64,000 nucleotides of DNA from SAR116 cluster bacterium AG-337-N21 (GCA_003282145.1 QBZZ01000001.1:62001-126000), one strand, 5' to 3'; positions 1 to 8,538 are shown, counted from the stretch's first letter. Notes: generated from the letters alone by a model not told the origin. A program made the numbers and translations.

Positions 1-1
1 A

Positions 2-430
2 GTAATTATGAATGGTTCTATTGCAAAATCATTATCTAATTATTACGAAACTGAAAAAGAAAAACTTCACCCATTTACCAAATCTAGGATTGAAGCTGGC
101 ATTCCTGTCTCAGCAAAACAATATATAGAAGCCATTGAAAATGCGAAAAAAATGCAGCAGACATTAAGTAAGTACTTCAACAAATTTGATGTAATTATCA
201 CTCCAGCGGCAACAGGTCAAGCTCCAAGAGACCTAATGAATACTGGTAATGCAATTTTTAATGGTTATTGGACAATGATGGGAGTTCCTGCAATTAGTCT
301 ACCACTTTTAAAAGGTGAAGACAGTCTTCCAATTGGGGTGCAGATCATATCATCTTGGAATGAAGACTTTAAATTATTAAAAATTGCTGAGTATATTCTT
401 CAAGAAACAAAAAAGCTTGCTGATTACTAA
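2..430 (+). CDS. Amidase signature family protein, C-terminal part (5' end outside window)
   Basis: This is the last ~143 codons of a gene cut by the left window edge; the frame is open through the first base, so the Met at base 8 is probably internal. The segment from FDVIITPAA to GVPAISLPLL and PIGVQIISSWNED matches the C-terminal end of amidase-signature hydrolases (GatA/AtzF-like), which cleave amide bonds with a Lys-Ser-Ser triad. The triad itself would lie in the missing N-terminal part. The stop codon falls inside a hairpin that probably ends transcription. The substrate cannot be told. Family assignment is fairly secure; function is not. Confidence 0.8.
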   Translation, partial: VIMNGSIAKSLSNYYETEKEKLHPFTKSRIEAGIPVSAKQYIEAIENAKKMQQTLSKYFNKFDVIITPAATGQAPRDLMNTGNAIFNGYWTMMGVPAISLPLLKGEDSLPIGVQIISSWNEDFKLLKIAEYILQETKKLADY

Positions 431-446
431 TCAACAAGCTTTTTTT
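409..446. terminator. Bidirectional intrinsic terminator
   Basis: An 11-bp perfect stem (AAAAAAGCTTG at 409-419, its complement at 435-445) with a 15-nt loop lies between the convergent amidase and TRAP binding-protein genes. It has a T-run on the right for rightward transcripts and an A-run on the left for leftward ones. The loop contains the amidase stop codon. Confidence 0.75.
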
Positions 447-458
447 AAACATTTAATT

Positions 459-1475
459 TTAGAGTAAACCTATCTTTTTCATATAAGCTAGATTAGAATC
501 TAAAGCCTCTTTTGCAAGTGGGCTTTTTGAAGCTGCAGAGTTCCATGCATCTACTGCAATTTTTCTGAACTTCGCTCTTTCACTTACAGGCCAGTCTATA
601 ATTGTTAAATCACCAGCAGCTTTATCCTTAGCAACCTGCGCTCTTCCTTCTAAACCAGCATCCCTTAATTTAGCTGTCCAAGTCCAGTATGTCCAGACTG
701 TTAAAGCTGTTTGGTTTTGCTTACTTAACTTATTGTAAACTTTTTTGTTAATAATAGTTTGAAGGTTAGCCATTGAGTGAATACCTGGGTAAAGCGGGTA
801 TTTAGCAATTTTATGGAAACCACTAGCATGATTGTTTATGTACACAGAAGCATCAGCTGCATCAACAATACCTTTTTCTAGTGAAGTATAAACTTCAGAG
901 AAAGGAAGTGAAGATGGTGAAGCACCTGCTCTTCTGAAAACGTCTGCTGCCAAACCTTCTGGTGATCTAATTTTCACACCTTTAAGGTCTGCAACACCGT
1001 TAATTGGAACCTTAGAAACAAGAGCTTCTTTTCCATAAGGACCACAACCTAGTACATGAATTTTACCTGGTAAAACTTTATCATAGATTTTTTGTAGCAT
1101 TTCTTTACCACCACCATGCATACAATATTCTTGATATTGTTTTGGTGTATCGTAACCTGCAATCAAATCTCCCATGATTGCAAAAGCTGGATCTCTTCCT
1201 GCAAAATAAGCTATTGCATTAAAGTCACCATCTAAAATTCCATTTGCTACCGCATCAATAGTTTCCCTGTGAGGTACAACAGACTTAGTTGGCAATCCTT
1301 CAATCTGAAGTTCTCCGTTAGTTAGATCTGATAATACTGGAGCGTGTTTTGCCATGTAGGTATGCGCCCAATCACCAGCCTTGGAACTCATTTGAAATTT
1401 TAACTTCTTTGCACTTGCAGCACCTGTAAAGGTTAAACCCGCAACTACTAAAGCACTTATTAGATATTTTTTCAC
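459..1475 (-). CDS. dctP: TRAP transporter periplasmic substrate-binding protein (DctP family), system A
   Basis: This is the periplasmic solute receptor of a tripartite ATP-independent transporter, 338 aa, the usual length. Residues 1-22 are a Sec signal peptide ending in ASA before KKLKF. The family's ligand-binding region is visible as VKIRSPEGL (the Arg that normally pairs with a substrate carboxylate) followed by GASPSSLPFSEVYTSLEKGIVDAAD. The start is a GTG with a very strong GAGGAGGAG ribosome site seven bases upstream. It lies 23 bases after a 40-codon membrane mini-gene on the same strand, and both are divergent from the fused permease gene at 1747, its likely partner. The ligand is probably an organic acid but is not determined. 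Confidence 0.9.
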   Translation of the reverse strand: MKKYLISALVVAGLTFTGAASAKKLKFQMSSKAGDWAHTYMAKHAPVLSDLTNGELQIEGLPTKSVVPHRETIDAVANGILDGDFNAIAYFAGRDPAFAIMGDLIAGYDTPKQYQEYCMHGGGKEMLQKIYDKVLPGKIHVLGCGPYGKEALVSKVPINGVADLKGVKIRSPEGLAADVFRRAGASPSSLPFSEVYTSLEKGIVDAADASVYINNHASGFHKIAKYPLYPGIHSMANLQTIINKKVYNKLSKQNQTALTVWTYWTWTAKLRDAGLEGRAQVAKDKAAGDLTIIDWPVSERAKFRKIAVDAWNSAASKSPLAKEALDSNLAYMKKIGLL

Positions 1476-1498
1476 TTTTTCTCCTCCTCTTGTGAAAA

Positions 1499-1621
1499 TT
1501 AACTGAAGCCGTCAGCTATATAAAACATGATCCATGTTACAAGACCCGCAAAAGCCATTCCAGCTACCCAAGCCCATGGACCATATGTATCAACATGATC
1601 ACTTCTTACCGGTTTCGCCAT
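1499..1621 (-). CDS. 40-residue single-span membrane mini-protein upstream of TRAP dctP
   Basis: This is an unrecognised small gene of 40 codons, beginning MAKPVRSDHVDTYGPW and ending FYIADGFS. Support for it being real: an ATG preceded by a CCAAGGGGGAAAAG ribosome site at ideal spacing; one hydrophobic helix (about residues 17-35, rich in Ala, Gly, Val, Trp and Met) after a short polar N terminus; and its position 23 bases ahead of the binding-protein gene, with nothing between them but that gene's ribosome site. No enzyme motif is visible. Its place in a TRAP locus suggests an accessory membrane subunit or a stabiliser of the fused permease; that is inference. Confidence 0.7.
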   Translation of the reverse strand: MAKPVRSDHVDTYGPWAWVAGMAFAGLVTWIMFYIADGFS

Positions 1622-1638
1622 CTTTTCCCCCTTGGTTC

Positions 1639-1666
1639 TTGACATAGTTAAATTTATGTCTCTAAT
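1639..1666 (+). promoter_or_regulatory. Sigma-70-type promoter for the fused dctQM gene
   Basis: TTGACA (1639-1644), a 16-base spacer and TCTAAT (1661-1666) form a near-consensus promoter about 80 bases ahead of the permease start. It lies just upstream of the divergent mini-gene, so the two transcription units share this 125-base region. Confidence 0.6.
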
Positions 1667-1746
1667 AGATATTATTTATAATTGATAAATCTCAGACAAT
1701 TGCAAGATAAAAATATAAATTTTTAAAAATAACTTGGGGGAAGTAA

Positions 1747-3804
1747 ATGTCGGAAATGATCCAAAAGAATGAGACTGATCTAGACAATATGGAAAATTTT
1801 GAATCAGGTAAAGATAGTTTTGCTTTCTTTGATCATTTTAGTAAATTTTCTGGGCTTGCTGTTGCCCAACTATATCTAGTTTGTGCAGCTGTTACGGGTT
1901 TTGAAGTCATTTCTAGATATGTGTTTAATGCTCCAACTCAGTGGGTTTTTGAAATTGTAATGGTTCTTGCTGCTACAGCATGGATGTTATCTGCAGCATA
2001 TGTAACACTTCACAAGCGACATATAGGTATTACAGTTTTTTATATTATGGCTTCAGATAAAGGAAAGTGGTGGCTTGACTTTATTGCTTATGTAGTTGGT
2101 GTTATAGCTCTGTGGCTATTAATTGACGATTCTGTGATAAGAGCACTCGATTCAGTGATGATGCTGGAAAAGGCAGGAAGTGCGTGGAATTCTCCCCAAC
2201 CAATGATTTTGAAGTCAATGCTTACCATTGGAGCAATGACTTACTTAACCCAACTAATGATCAACCTTTACCGTCACTTTTCCTCTAAAATTGCTAAACA
2301 AATTGTTTTGTTTATTTGCGGTATTGTTATTTTAAGAATTATATGTGTTATTGCTGTTCACTTGATGGGAGAAACAAGTGTTTTTGGTTCCATAAATTCT
2401 ATATATTCTGCTGTTGGAACTCACATTAATCCGCAAGATTATCTAAATATGCAGGACATGAATATAGGAACTGCAAGTTTATTAATTGTTGCCCTTATGC
2501 TTGTTTTAATGATGACGGGCATGCCATTGGGAGTTGTAACTTTATTTGTATCAGTACTAAGTGCTCTTTGTTATTTTGGATATGGAGGATTATACTTAGT
2601 TTCTACAAACGCTTTTGGTTTACTTGAAAAGTATCCTTTAATTGCAGTTCCACTTTTTGTGTTAATGGCATCTATATTAGAAAGAGCTGGAGTAGCTGAA
2701 GATTTATTTGATGCAATGTCAATTTTTGCAGGAAAACTCCGTGGAGGAGTTGCAATACAAACAATAGCTGTTGCTGTTGTGTTAGCTGCAATGTCAGGTG
2801 TCATGGGCGGGGAAATTGTCATGCTTGGACTTGTCGCCTTACCTCAACTTTTAAGACTTGGATATGATCGAAAAATGTCTATAGGACTAATATGCGCGTC
2901 AGGAGCATTAGCAACACTAATTCCGCCAAGTATTATTATGATTATTTATGGTTTATCTGCTCAAGTTGCGATAGGAGACTTGTTTATGGCTGGTGCAGTT
3001 CCAGGTTTAATGCTTGCAGGTCTTTATGCAATATATGTACTAGCAAGGTGTAATTTAAATCCAGCTATGGCACCTACAGCTGAGGAAGTTGCCAAAGCTC
3101 GTCAAAAAGATATGAAAATGTCAAAAGATAAATTATATGCCGTTTTTCTAAGTATATTCTTAATTTTTTGTGTTATGGGGTCAATATATGGAGGTATAGC
3201 GTCAGTTACTGAAGCTGCAGCCGTAGGTGTTTTGGGCGCTATTTTTGTTGCCTGGTTTAGAAACGCTTATAGCTGGAACCTTTTACAAATAGCACTAGCG
3301 GGTACAATGTCGACGGTAGGTACAATTATTTGGTTGATTTTGGGAGCTGTTGCTTTTGTTGGTATTTATAACTTAATCGGTGGCGCAGATTTTATGAGGT
3401 CATTGTTTTCTGGATTAGGACTTCCTGCAATTGGAATAGTTTTTGTTATGATGGGTATCCTGGTCATACTCGGTACATTTATGGAATGGATAGCCATAGC
3501 ATTTATTACAGTTCCAGTTTTTGCTCCAGTTGTCGTTGGTATGGCCCCTGAATTAGGATTAGAGCCGGAATGGGCTGCAGTTTGGTTTGGTGTGTTGTTT
3601 GTAATGAACATTCAAATATATTTCTTATCGCCTCCTTTTGGCCCAGCATGTTTTTGGCTAAAATCTGTTGCACCAGCTGATATAACTCTGCAAGAAATTT
3701 TTCTATCAGTGTTACCATTTATTGCTCTTCAAATAACTGGGATGCTTCTGGTCATGTTTATACCAGACATAGCTCTTTGGTTTCCAAAATGGTTGGGATC
3801 GTAG
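1747..3804 (+). CDS. dctQM: TRAP transporter fused small and large permease (DctQM)
   Basis: This 685-aa membrane protein joins the two TRAP membrane subunits in one chain. Residues about 30-180 are the DctQ domain (four helices, with FEVISRYVFNAPTQW typical of the small subunit). A connecting stretch with an extra hydrophobic segment covers about 185-235. The DctM domain (about 240-680) shows GMPLGVVTLF, VPLFVLMASILERAG, LIPPSIIMIIYGL and SVTEAAAVGVLGA. It drives Na+- or H+-coupled uptake of the ligand caught by the DctP protein. Start chosen: the ATG after GGGGGAAG. It ends one base from the stop of the convergent TerC gene. Fused forms are a known TRAP variant. Confidence 0.92.
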   Translation: MSEMIQKNETDLDNMENFESGKDSFAFFDHFSKFSGLAVAQLYLVCAAVTGFEVISRYVFNAPTQWVFEIVMVLAATAWMLSAAYVTLHKRHIGITVFYIMASDKGKWWLDFIAYVVGVIALWLLIDDSVIRALDSVMMLEKAGSAWNSPQPMILKSMLTIGAMTYLTQLMINLYRHFSSKIAKQIVLFICGIVILRIICVIAVHLMGETSVFGSINSIYSAVGTHINPQDYLNMQDMNIGTASLLIVALMLVLMMTGMPLGVVTLFVSVLSALCYFGYGGLYLVSTNAFGLLEKYPLIAVPLFVLMASILERAGVAEDLFDAMSIFAGKLRGGVAIQTIAVAVVLAAMSGVMGGEIVMLGLVALPQLLRLGYDRKMSIGLICASGALATLIPPSIIMIIYGLSAQVAIGDLFMAGAVPGLMLAGLYAIYVLARCNLNPAMAPTAEEVAKARQKDMKMSKDKLYAVFLSIFLIFCVMGSIYGGIASVTEAAAVGVLGAIFVAWFRNAYSWNLLQIALAGTMSTVGTIIWLILGAVAFVGIYNLIGGADFMRSLFSGLGLPAIGIVFVMMGILVILGTFMEWIAIAFITVPVFAPVVVGMAPELGLEPEWAAVWFGVLFVMNIQIYFLSPPFGPACFWLKSVAPADITLQEIFLSVLPFIALQITGMLLVMFIPDIALWFPKWLGS

Positions 3805-3805
3805 C

Positions 3806-4408
3806 TTAACTTTGTAACAAAGGATAGAGTTGCAACCAACCATCCAAGGTCATCTTTGACGATAGGTAAACAAGAAATATTAAACCTAGATAAGATAACC
3901 ACTTAAATTTGGTTAATAATTTAACTATGACCGTTGCAAATAGCGCCATTATTAATATGGCAAATGCTATGCCTAAGATTAATAATGTTTTGTTATCTCT
4001 TGCTATTGCAGTTATTGCAATGACATTATCAAGTGACATGGATACGTCAGCTATTATGATAGTTATAAGTGCAGCTTTTATTCCTTTACCTGAAACTTCT
4101 TTTTGAAGTTTTTCTTTTTCCTCATTATTAGAGGAAAATTCTTTTATATCTCCATAAAATTTCCAACACACCCAAAAAAGCAACAATCCACCTAATAGAA
4201 GCAGTCCAGGTATACTTATGAGGTAAGATGCAACAAGAGCAAATAAAACCCTTAAAATGGCTGCCGCCAACAGCCCAATAAAAATTACTTTTTTTCGACT
4301 TTCTTCTGGAACTGCTGATGCAGCCATTCCAATTATTAGAGCATTATCACCAGACAAAACAATATCTGCAATTATTATTTGAGATACATCTAAGATCCAT
4401 TCTAACAA
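3806..4408 (-). CDS. TerC/YjbE-family integral membrane protein
   Basis: A 200-aa protein with about six or seven hydrophobic helices. The family signature is clear: IVLSGDNALIIGMAA in the first helix and ISMSLDNVIAI-like DVSMSLDNVIAITA in the middle, each with an acidic residue in the membrane. Proteins of this family are linked to metal-ion export (manganese in several bacteria) and metal homeostasis. The start is a TTG (MLEWILD) with an AGGAG ribosome site eight bases upstream; no better ATG exists. I saw no yybP-ykoY manganese riboswitch in the 150-base leader. Family confident, substrate inferred. Confidence 0.85.
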   Translation of the reverse strand: MLEWILDVSQIIIADIVLSGDNALIIGMAASAVPEESRKKVIFIGLLAAAILRVLFALVASYLISIPGLLLLGGLLLFWVCWKFYGDIKEFSSNNEEKEKLQKEVSGKGIKAALITIIIADVSMSLDNVIAITAIARDNKTLLILGIAFAILIMALFATVIVKLLTKFKWLSYLGLIFLVYLSSKMTLDGWLQLYPLLQS

Positions 4409-4557
4409 AATAACACTCCTAACATATTTTGGTTAATTATCATTCTTTTTAAATTATTTCAATCAAGTGAATTTTCTAAAAGAATTTGCAATTATTATAA
4501 TTTTTGCATTGATATCAAAATATATATGACTAAAACTATTTTCTGGAAGGAAAGTTA

Positions 4558-6153
4558 ATGACTAACAAATTTGATTATATTGTAGTGGGTGGAGGCTCTG
4601 CTGGCTGTGCAGTTGCAAACAGATTGTCAAAAAATGATACTAATAAAGTTTTACTGATTGAAGCGGGAAGATCTTCTCATCCAATCTCAAGGCTTCCAGC
4701 TAGTTTTGCTCTCTTAATTGACAATCCACTTGCAAATTGGAGGTATAGATCCGAACCTGAAGAAAATACTGGAAACAGAGAAATCCCAATACCTAGAGGA
4801 AAATTACTCGGCGGCTCCAGTTCTATTAATGGTTTAGTTTTTGTAAGAGGAAACAAATTAGATTATGATACATGGGCTCAAATGGGAAATACAGGTTGGT
4901 CATACGATGATGTACTTCCTTTCTTTAAGAAAATGGAAAATTATCAAGGTAACACCTCTGAATTACGAGGTGAAGAAGGTCCACTTAAAGTTTCTGAAGT
5001 GAGTGACAGAAATCCCATTTATGATGCGATCTTTAAATCTGGAGAAGTCAATAATATTCCTTTTAATAAAGACTATAATGGCGAAGATCAAGAAGGTTTA
5101 GGCTATACTCAGACTACAATTTACAAAGGTGAAAGGATGAGTGCAGAAGTTGCTTATCTAAGACCAATAAAGTCAAGAAAAAATCTTACAATTATAACCA
5201 ACTCGTTGGTAACAAAATTACTCTTTGAGGAAAAAAAATGTATTGGGGTTGAGGTAAAAAATAAAAATAAATTATCAACATTTATGACGTCAAAAGAAGT
5301 TATTCTATCAGGTGGTGCAATTAATTCTCCTCAGATTTTGGAATTGTCTGGTATTGGAAATAGCTCGATACTTAAAAAAAATGGAATTGAGCCAATTCAT
5401 CATTTAGTTGGGGTTGGAGAAAATCTACGTGATCATATTGCTCCGCGGATAATTTATAGGGTTAAGAAGGAAGGAATTTCTTATAACGACAAAGCTGGTG
5501 GTATTAATCTAATAAAGCAAGTTTTTAAATATATGTTCAAAAGAGACGGTTTTTTAGCACTTCCGTCTGCACCAGTTGTTGGATTTTTTAAAACGAGAAA
5601 AGAGCTAGCTTCACCCGATATTCAGGTACACTTTATACCATATAGAGTAGTTTTAAAAGATGGTAAAAGATCATTAGGAAAGGAACCAGGCATAACTTGC
5701 ACGGTCAATCAAAACAGACCCGAAAGTAAAGGGAGTATCCACATTAAGTCTAACGATCCAAACGAATTCCCGAGTATAAAGTTTAACTTCATGTCTAATC
5801 AACTAGATAAGGACACACTCGTTGATGGAGTAAAGTTAATAAGAAAATTAATGGAATCGGCTCCAATGAAAGAATTTTGTGATTTAGAAATTCAGCCCGG
5901 GTTGGATTATTCAAGCGATGAAGATATTTTGAATTTCATCAGAGACAAAGCCGAAACAGTCTATCATCCAGTTGGAACCTGTAAAATGGGTTTTGATGAA
6001 AATGCAGTTGTTGATAAAAATCTAAAAGTCCATGGAATACAAGGTCTCCGTATAGCAGATGCTTCTATAATGCCTACTCTGATTTCAGGGAACACAAATG
6101 CTGCTTGCATGATGATAGGTGAAAGATGTGCAGATTTTATTCTTAACAACTAA
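4558..6153 (+). CDS. GMC-family FAD-dependent oxidoreductase (choline/alcohol dehydrogenase-like)
   Basis: The 531-aa length is typical of the glucose-methanol-choline family. The FAD-binding Rossmann motif VGGGSAGCAVANRLS is at about residues 10-24, followed by the E of LLIEAG. The GMC signature LLGGSSSINGLVFVRG sits near residue 83. The active-site pair is intact: His470 in HPVGTCKMG and Asn514 in SGNTNA, 44 residues apart as in choline oxidase. It oxidises an alcohol, with electrons passing to the respiratory chain. A GGAAGG ribosome site precedes the ATG. A methyltransferase gene follows after 11 bases, suggesting a shared pathway. Choline is possible but not shown. Confidence 0.88.
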   Translation: MTNKFDYIVVGGGSAGCAVANRLSKNDTNKVLLIEAGRSSHPISRLPASFALLIDNPLANWRYRSEPEENTGNREIPIPRGKLLGGSSSINGLVFVRGNKLDYDTWAQMGNTGWSYDDVLPFFKKMENYQGNTSELRGEEGPLKVSEVSDRNPIYDAIFKSGEVNNIPFNKDYNGEDQEGLGYTQTTIYKGERMSAEVAYLRPIKSRKNLTIITNSLVTKLLFEEKKCIGVEVKNKNKLSTFMTSKEVILSGGAINSPQILELSGIGNSSILKKNGIEPIHHLVGVGENLRDHIAPRIIYRVKKEGISYNDKAGGINLIKQVFKYMFKRDGFLALPSAPVVGFFKTRKELASPDIQVHFIPYRVVLKDGKRSLGKEPGITCTVNQNRPESKGSIHIKSNDPNEFPSIKFNFMSNQLDKDTLVDGVKLIRKLMESAPMKEFCDLEIQPGLDYSSDEDILNFIRDKAETVYHPVGTCKMGFDENAVVDKNLKVHGIQGLRIADASIMPTLISGNTNAACMMIGERCADFILNN

Positions 6154-6164
6154 AATTTAAATAA

Positions 6165-6989
6165 ATGATAAACTCAAAAAGTATTGAAAATTTTTGGACG
6201 AGAGGTGATATTTTTTCACGAGTACACCACGCAATGTCGGAAGCAGGTTTAATCAATAAAGAATTAAATATTGAAGATTTATTTCCTATTGATCAGTATC
6301 ACGCAAGGGGGATTGCTGCCACTGTTGACCTAGGTAAAAGAATGCCAATATCAAAAAATCAAAAAATTATAGATATTGGTTGTGGTCTTGGTGGACCAGC
6401 AAGATATTACGCTAAAGAATTTAAATGCTTCATCACTGGAATAGACATAACACCAAGTTTCATTGAAATAGGTAATGAATTCAATAAACTTACATCTATG
6501 TCCAATAATATTCAGCTTTTAGTTGGAAATGGAGAAATATTAGATTTTAAGAATGAAACTTTTGATGGTGCGTATTCACAACATGTAACAATGAATATAT
6601 CAGACAGAAAAAAATTCTTTTCTGAAGCTTTTAGAGTTTTAAAAAAAGATAGTTTTTTTGCTTTTACTGAACACGGGTTAGGCCCTGAGGGTAATCCTAT
6701 TTTTCCTCTGCCATGGGCTGATTCTTCAGAAATGAGCTTTTTATTACCCCCTGAAACAACTATATCTATACTAAAAGATATAGGTTTTTCTGATATAAAA
6801 ATAATTGAGACAGCTGATAAATATGTTTCAGGTTATGAAAAACTTATTGGGTTAAAGTCTGAAAATAAAAAACCTGTTTTAGGTATTCATGTAATTGGTG
6901 GAGACAGTATGAATGAAAGATCTGCCAACTCAATGCAATCTATTAAAGAAAATAGAACATTGCCATTTGAGATAGTTTGTAAGAAATAA
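6165..6989 (+). CDS. Class I SAM-dependent methyltransferase
   Basis: A 274-aa soluble protein. Motif I IDIGCGLGGPARYY (residues 69-82) and the acidic residue of ITGIDITPSF bind S-adenosylmethionine; DGAYSQHVTMNISDR and FRVLKKDSFFAFTEHG are the post-motifs. The GLGGPARYYA and QHVTMNI segments resemble the branch that includes sarcosine/dimethylglycine N-methyltransferases and related small-molecule enzymes. It starts 11 bases after the GMC oxidoreductase stop and is very probably co-transcribed with it. The acceptor is unknown. Confidence 0.8.
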   Translation: MINSKSIENFWTRGDIFSRVHHAMSEAGLINKELNIEDLFPIDQYHARGIAATVDLGKRMPISKNQKIIDIGCGLGGPARYYAKEFKCFITGIDITPSFIEIGNEFNKLTSMSNNIQLLVGNGEILDFKNETFDGAYSQHVTMNISDRKKFFSEAFRVLKKDSFFAFTEHGLGPEGNPIFPLPWADSSEMSFLLPPETTISILKDIGFSDIKIIETADKYVSGYEKLIGLKSENKKPVLGIHVIGGDSMNERSANSMQSIKENRTLPFEIVCKK

Positions 6990-6996
6990 CTGTCGT

Positions 6997-7689
6997 TTAA
7001 AAATTTAAAATTATTCTTTTATTCATTTTACCTTTGTTTTCAATTTTTACTGATTTGACTAACTTAATTTCTAAAGTTTTATTTACATGTGTTCCTCCAC
7101 AAGGTTGAAAATCAACATCATCCCCTATCCTTATCATTCTTATGTTACCTGATCCTCTAGGGGGTTTAACGGACATTGTCCTTACTAAATCTGGATTTTC
7201 GTCTAATTGTTGATCTGTTATACTTGATATTTGAACTGAATAATCTTTATGAATTAATTCATTTAATTTACACAAAACATCTTCTTTGTCTGGCTTTGTT
7301 TCAAGATCAAAGTCAAGTCTTCCTCTACCATCTCCTATAGAACCACCTGTAACAGGGTAAGGTATTATTGAACACAAGAGATGAAGACAGGTATGCACTT
7401 GCATGTAACTATATCTTTTAGACCAATCTAAAATTATGGTAACTTCTTCATTTTGTTTACAGTCATTAGTAGTTTCAGTTAAATGAACTAGCCTATTATT
7501 TATATATTTAGTTCCTGCTATTTTTATTCGGTTATTTTTAAACGTAATTAAACCTTCATCTCCTGGTTGCCCTCCTCCTTCTGGATAAAAAATAGTTTCA
7601 TTTAGAACTAATCCTTCGGGTACAACTTCAGATATAATCGTTTTATGTTCTTTCAAATAAGAATTATTTCTAAATAGCTCAACAGTCAT
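6997..7689 (-). CDS. alaX: AlaX-type alanyl-tRNA editing protein
   Basis: A 230-aa stand-alone relative of the alanyl-tRNA synthetase editing domain, which hydrolyses mischarged Ser- or Gly-tRNA(Ala). The N-terminal YPEGGGQPGDEG stretch (about residues 35-46) is family-typical. Zinc ligands are present: His99 and His103 in HTCLH, and Cys197 and His201 in CGGTH. The ATG at 7689 is preferred because AGGTG lies six bases upstream; a GTG nine bases earlier overlaps that ribosome site. The gene is convergent with the methyltransferase gene, with only seven bases between stops. The family is secure; the exact tRNA specificity is not. Confidence 0.88.
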   Translation of the reverse strand: MTVELFRNNSYLKEHKTIISEVVPEGLVLNETIFYPEGGGQPGDEGLITFKNNRIKIAGTKYINNRLVHLTETTNDCKQNEEVTIILDWSKRYSYMQVHTCLHLLCSIIPYPVTGGSIGDGRGRLDFDLETKPDKEDVLCKLNELIHKDYSVQISSITDQQLDENPDLVRTMSVKPPRGSGNIRMIRIGDDVDFQPCGGTHVNKTLEIKLVKSVKIENKGKMNKRIILNF

Positions 7690-7792
7690 ATTTAACACCT
7701 ATAAAATACCTAAAACTTTTTTAACAAATATATATCCAAAATGTTATAAGTAATTAATAAATTCTTATTAAATTTTAAAGGGTAAAATAAAC

Positions 7793-8497
7793 ATGAATAT
7801 TAATGGCAAAAAAGCTATCGTATTTGGCGGAACTTCTGGAATTGGTCTATCTACAACTCAAATGTTATCTGAAAAAGGAGCACATGTTATTGCAATAAGT
7901 CGTAATCCCGAGAAATTAACTCAACTTCCAAAAAACGTTACAACAAAGAAAATAAACGTTCTCGATAGAGAAGCTGTTGAAACATTTTTTCAGAATGAAG
8001 GTGTATTTGATATTTTAGTTAATGCTGCTACTGGTGGAAAAAGAGCTGTTGGTCCTTTTCTTTCTATGGATTTAGATGGCTATAAAGCATCATTTGATAA
8101 ACTTTGGGGATACACTAACGTAGTAAGATTAGGTACCAAATTTTTAAAAGATAATGGAAATATAGTTTTAGTAAGCGGGACTCCTGCAAGAAAATGTCGT
8201 CCAGGACAAATTGCAATTTCTTCTGTTGGTGGTGCAGTAGAAGCTTTTGCGAGAGGTATTGCACCTGAAATTCTACCTAAAAGGATCAACATTGTTTCTC
8301 CTGGTATCATCGATACTCCAATGAGCCCTCTTGAAGGCACTGCTAGAGAGGAGTATTATAAAAAAGCCACTAGTGATAACCTAATTCCAAGGGCCGGCAC
8401 TCCAGACGAAGTTGCCAAGGGAATAATTTTTGCAATCGAGAACGAGTTTATAACTGGTACTACAATAGATGTAGATGGTGGTTGCATAATATCTTAG
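7793..8497 (+). CDS. Short-chain dehydrogenase/reductase-fold protein lacking the YxxxK pair
   Basis: A 234-aa SDR fold. The nucleotide-binding GGTSGIG is at residues 12-18, the NAAT-type motif (VNAATGG) near 77, Ser128 in VLVSGTP, and SPGIIDTPM near 169-177. The catalytic Tyr and Lys are missing: the segment that normally reads YSASKAAVEAF is IAISSVGGAVEAF, so by alignment position 142 is Ile and 146 is Gly. The C-terminal GTTIDVDGG is normal. It may bind NAD(P) without standard catalysis, or belong to an SDR branch with another mechanism. It stands alone, with convergent DUF445 downstream. Confidence 0.82.
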   Translation: MNINGKKAIVFGGTSGIGLSTTQMLSEKGAHVIAISRNPEKLTQLPKNVTTKKINVLDREAVETFFQNEGVFDILVNAATGGKRAVGPFLSMDLDGYKASFDKLWGYTNVVRLGTKFLKDNGNIVLVSGTPARKCRPGQIAISSVGGAVEAFARGIAPEILPKRINIVSPGIIDTPMSPLEGTAREEYYKKATSDNLIPRAGTPDEVAKGIIFAIENEFITGTTIDVDGGCIIS

Positions 8498-8505
8498 GAA
8501 CTACA

Positions 8506-8532
8506 AAGAAGAGTATAATGCGAACTCTTCTT
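8506..8532. terminator. Hairpin between convergent SDR and DUF445 genes
   Basis: A 9-bp perfect stem (AAGAAGAGT at 8506-8514, its complement at 8524-8532) with a 9-nt loop sits in the 41-base gap between two convergent genes. The following bases are only moderately T-rich, so it may be a weak terminator. Confidence 0.5.
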
Positions 8533-8538
8533 AACTTC

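Noticed and set aside
3366-3611. Leftward open frame of 81 codons inside dctQM
   Set aside because: It is the antisense shadow of a strongly conserved DctM domain, with low-complexity Thr/Pro/Ile composition and no ribosome site.
3909-4106. Rightward frame of 65 codons inside the TerC-family gene
   Set aside because: It lies wholly antisense to a conserved membrane protein; hydrophobicity comes from the complementary codons.
4409-4557. yybP-ykoY manganese riboswitch before the TerC-family gene
   Set aside because: I could not find the paired conserved loops; the leader is plain AT-rich sequence with only an AGGAG site.
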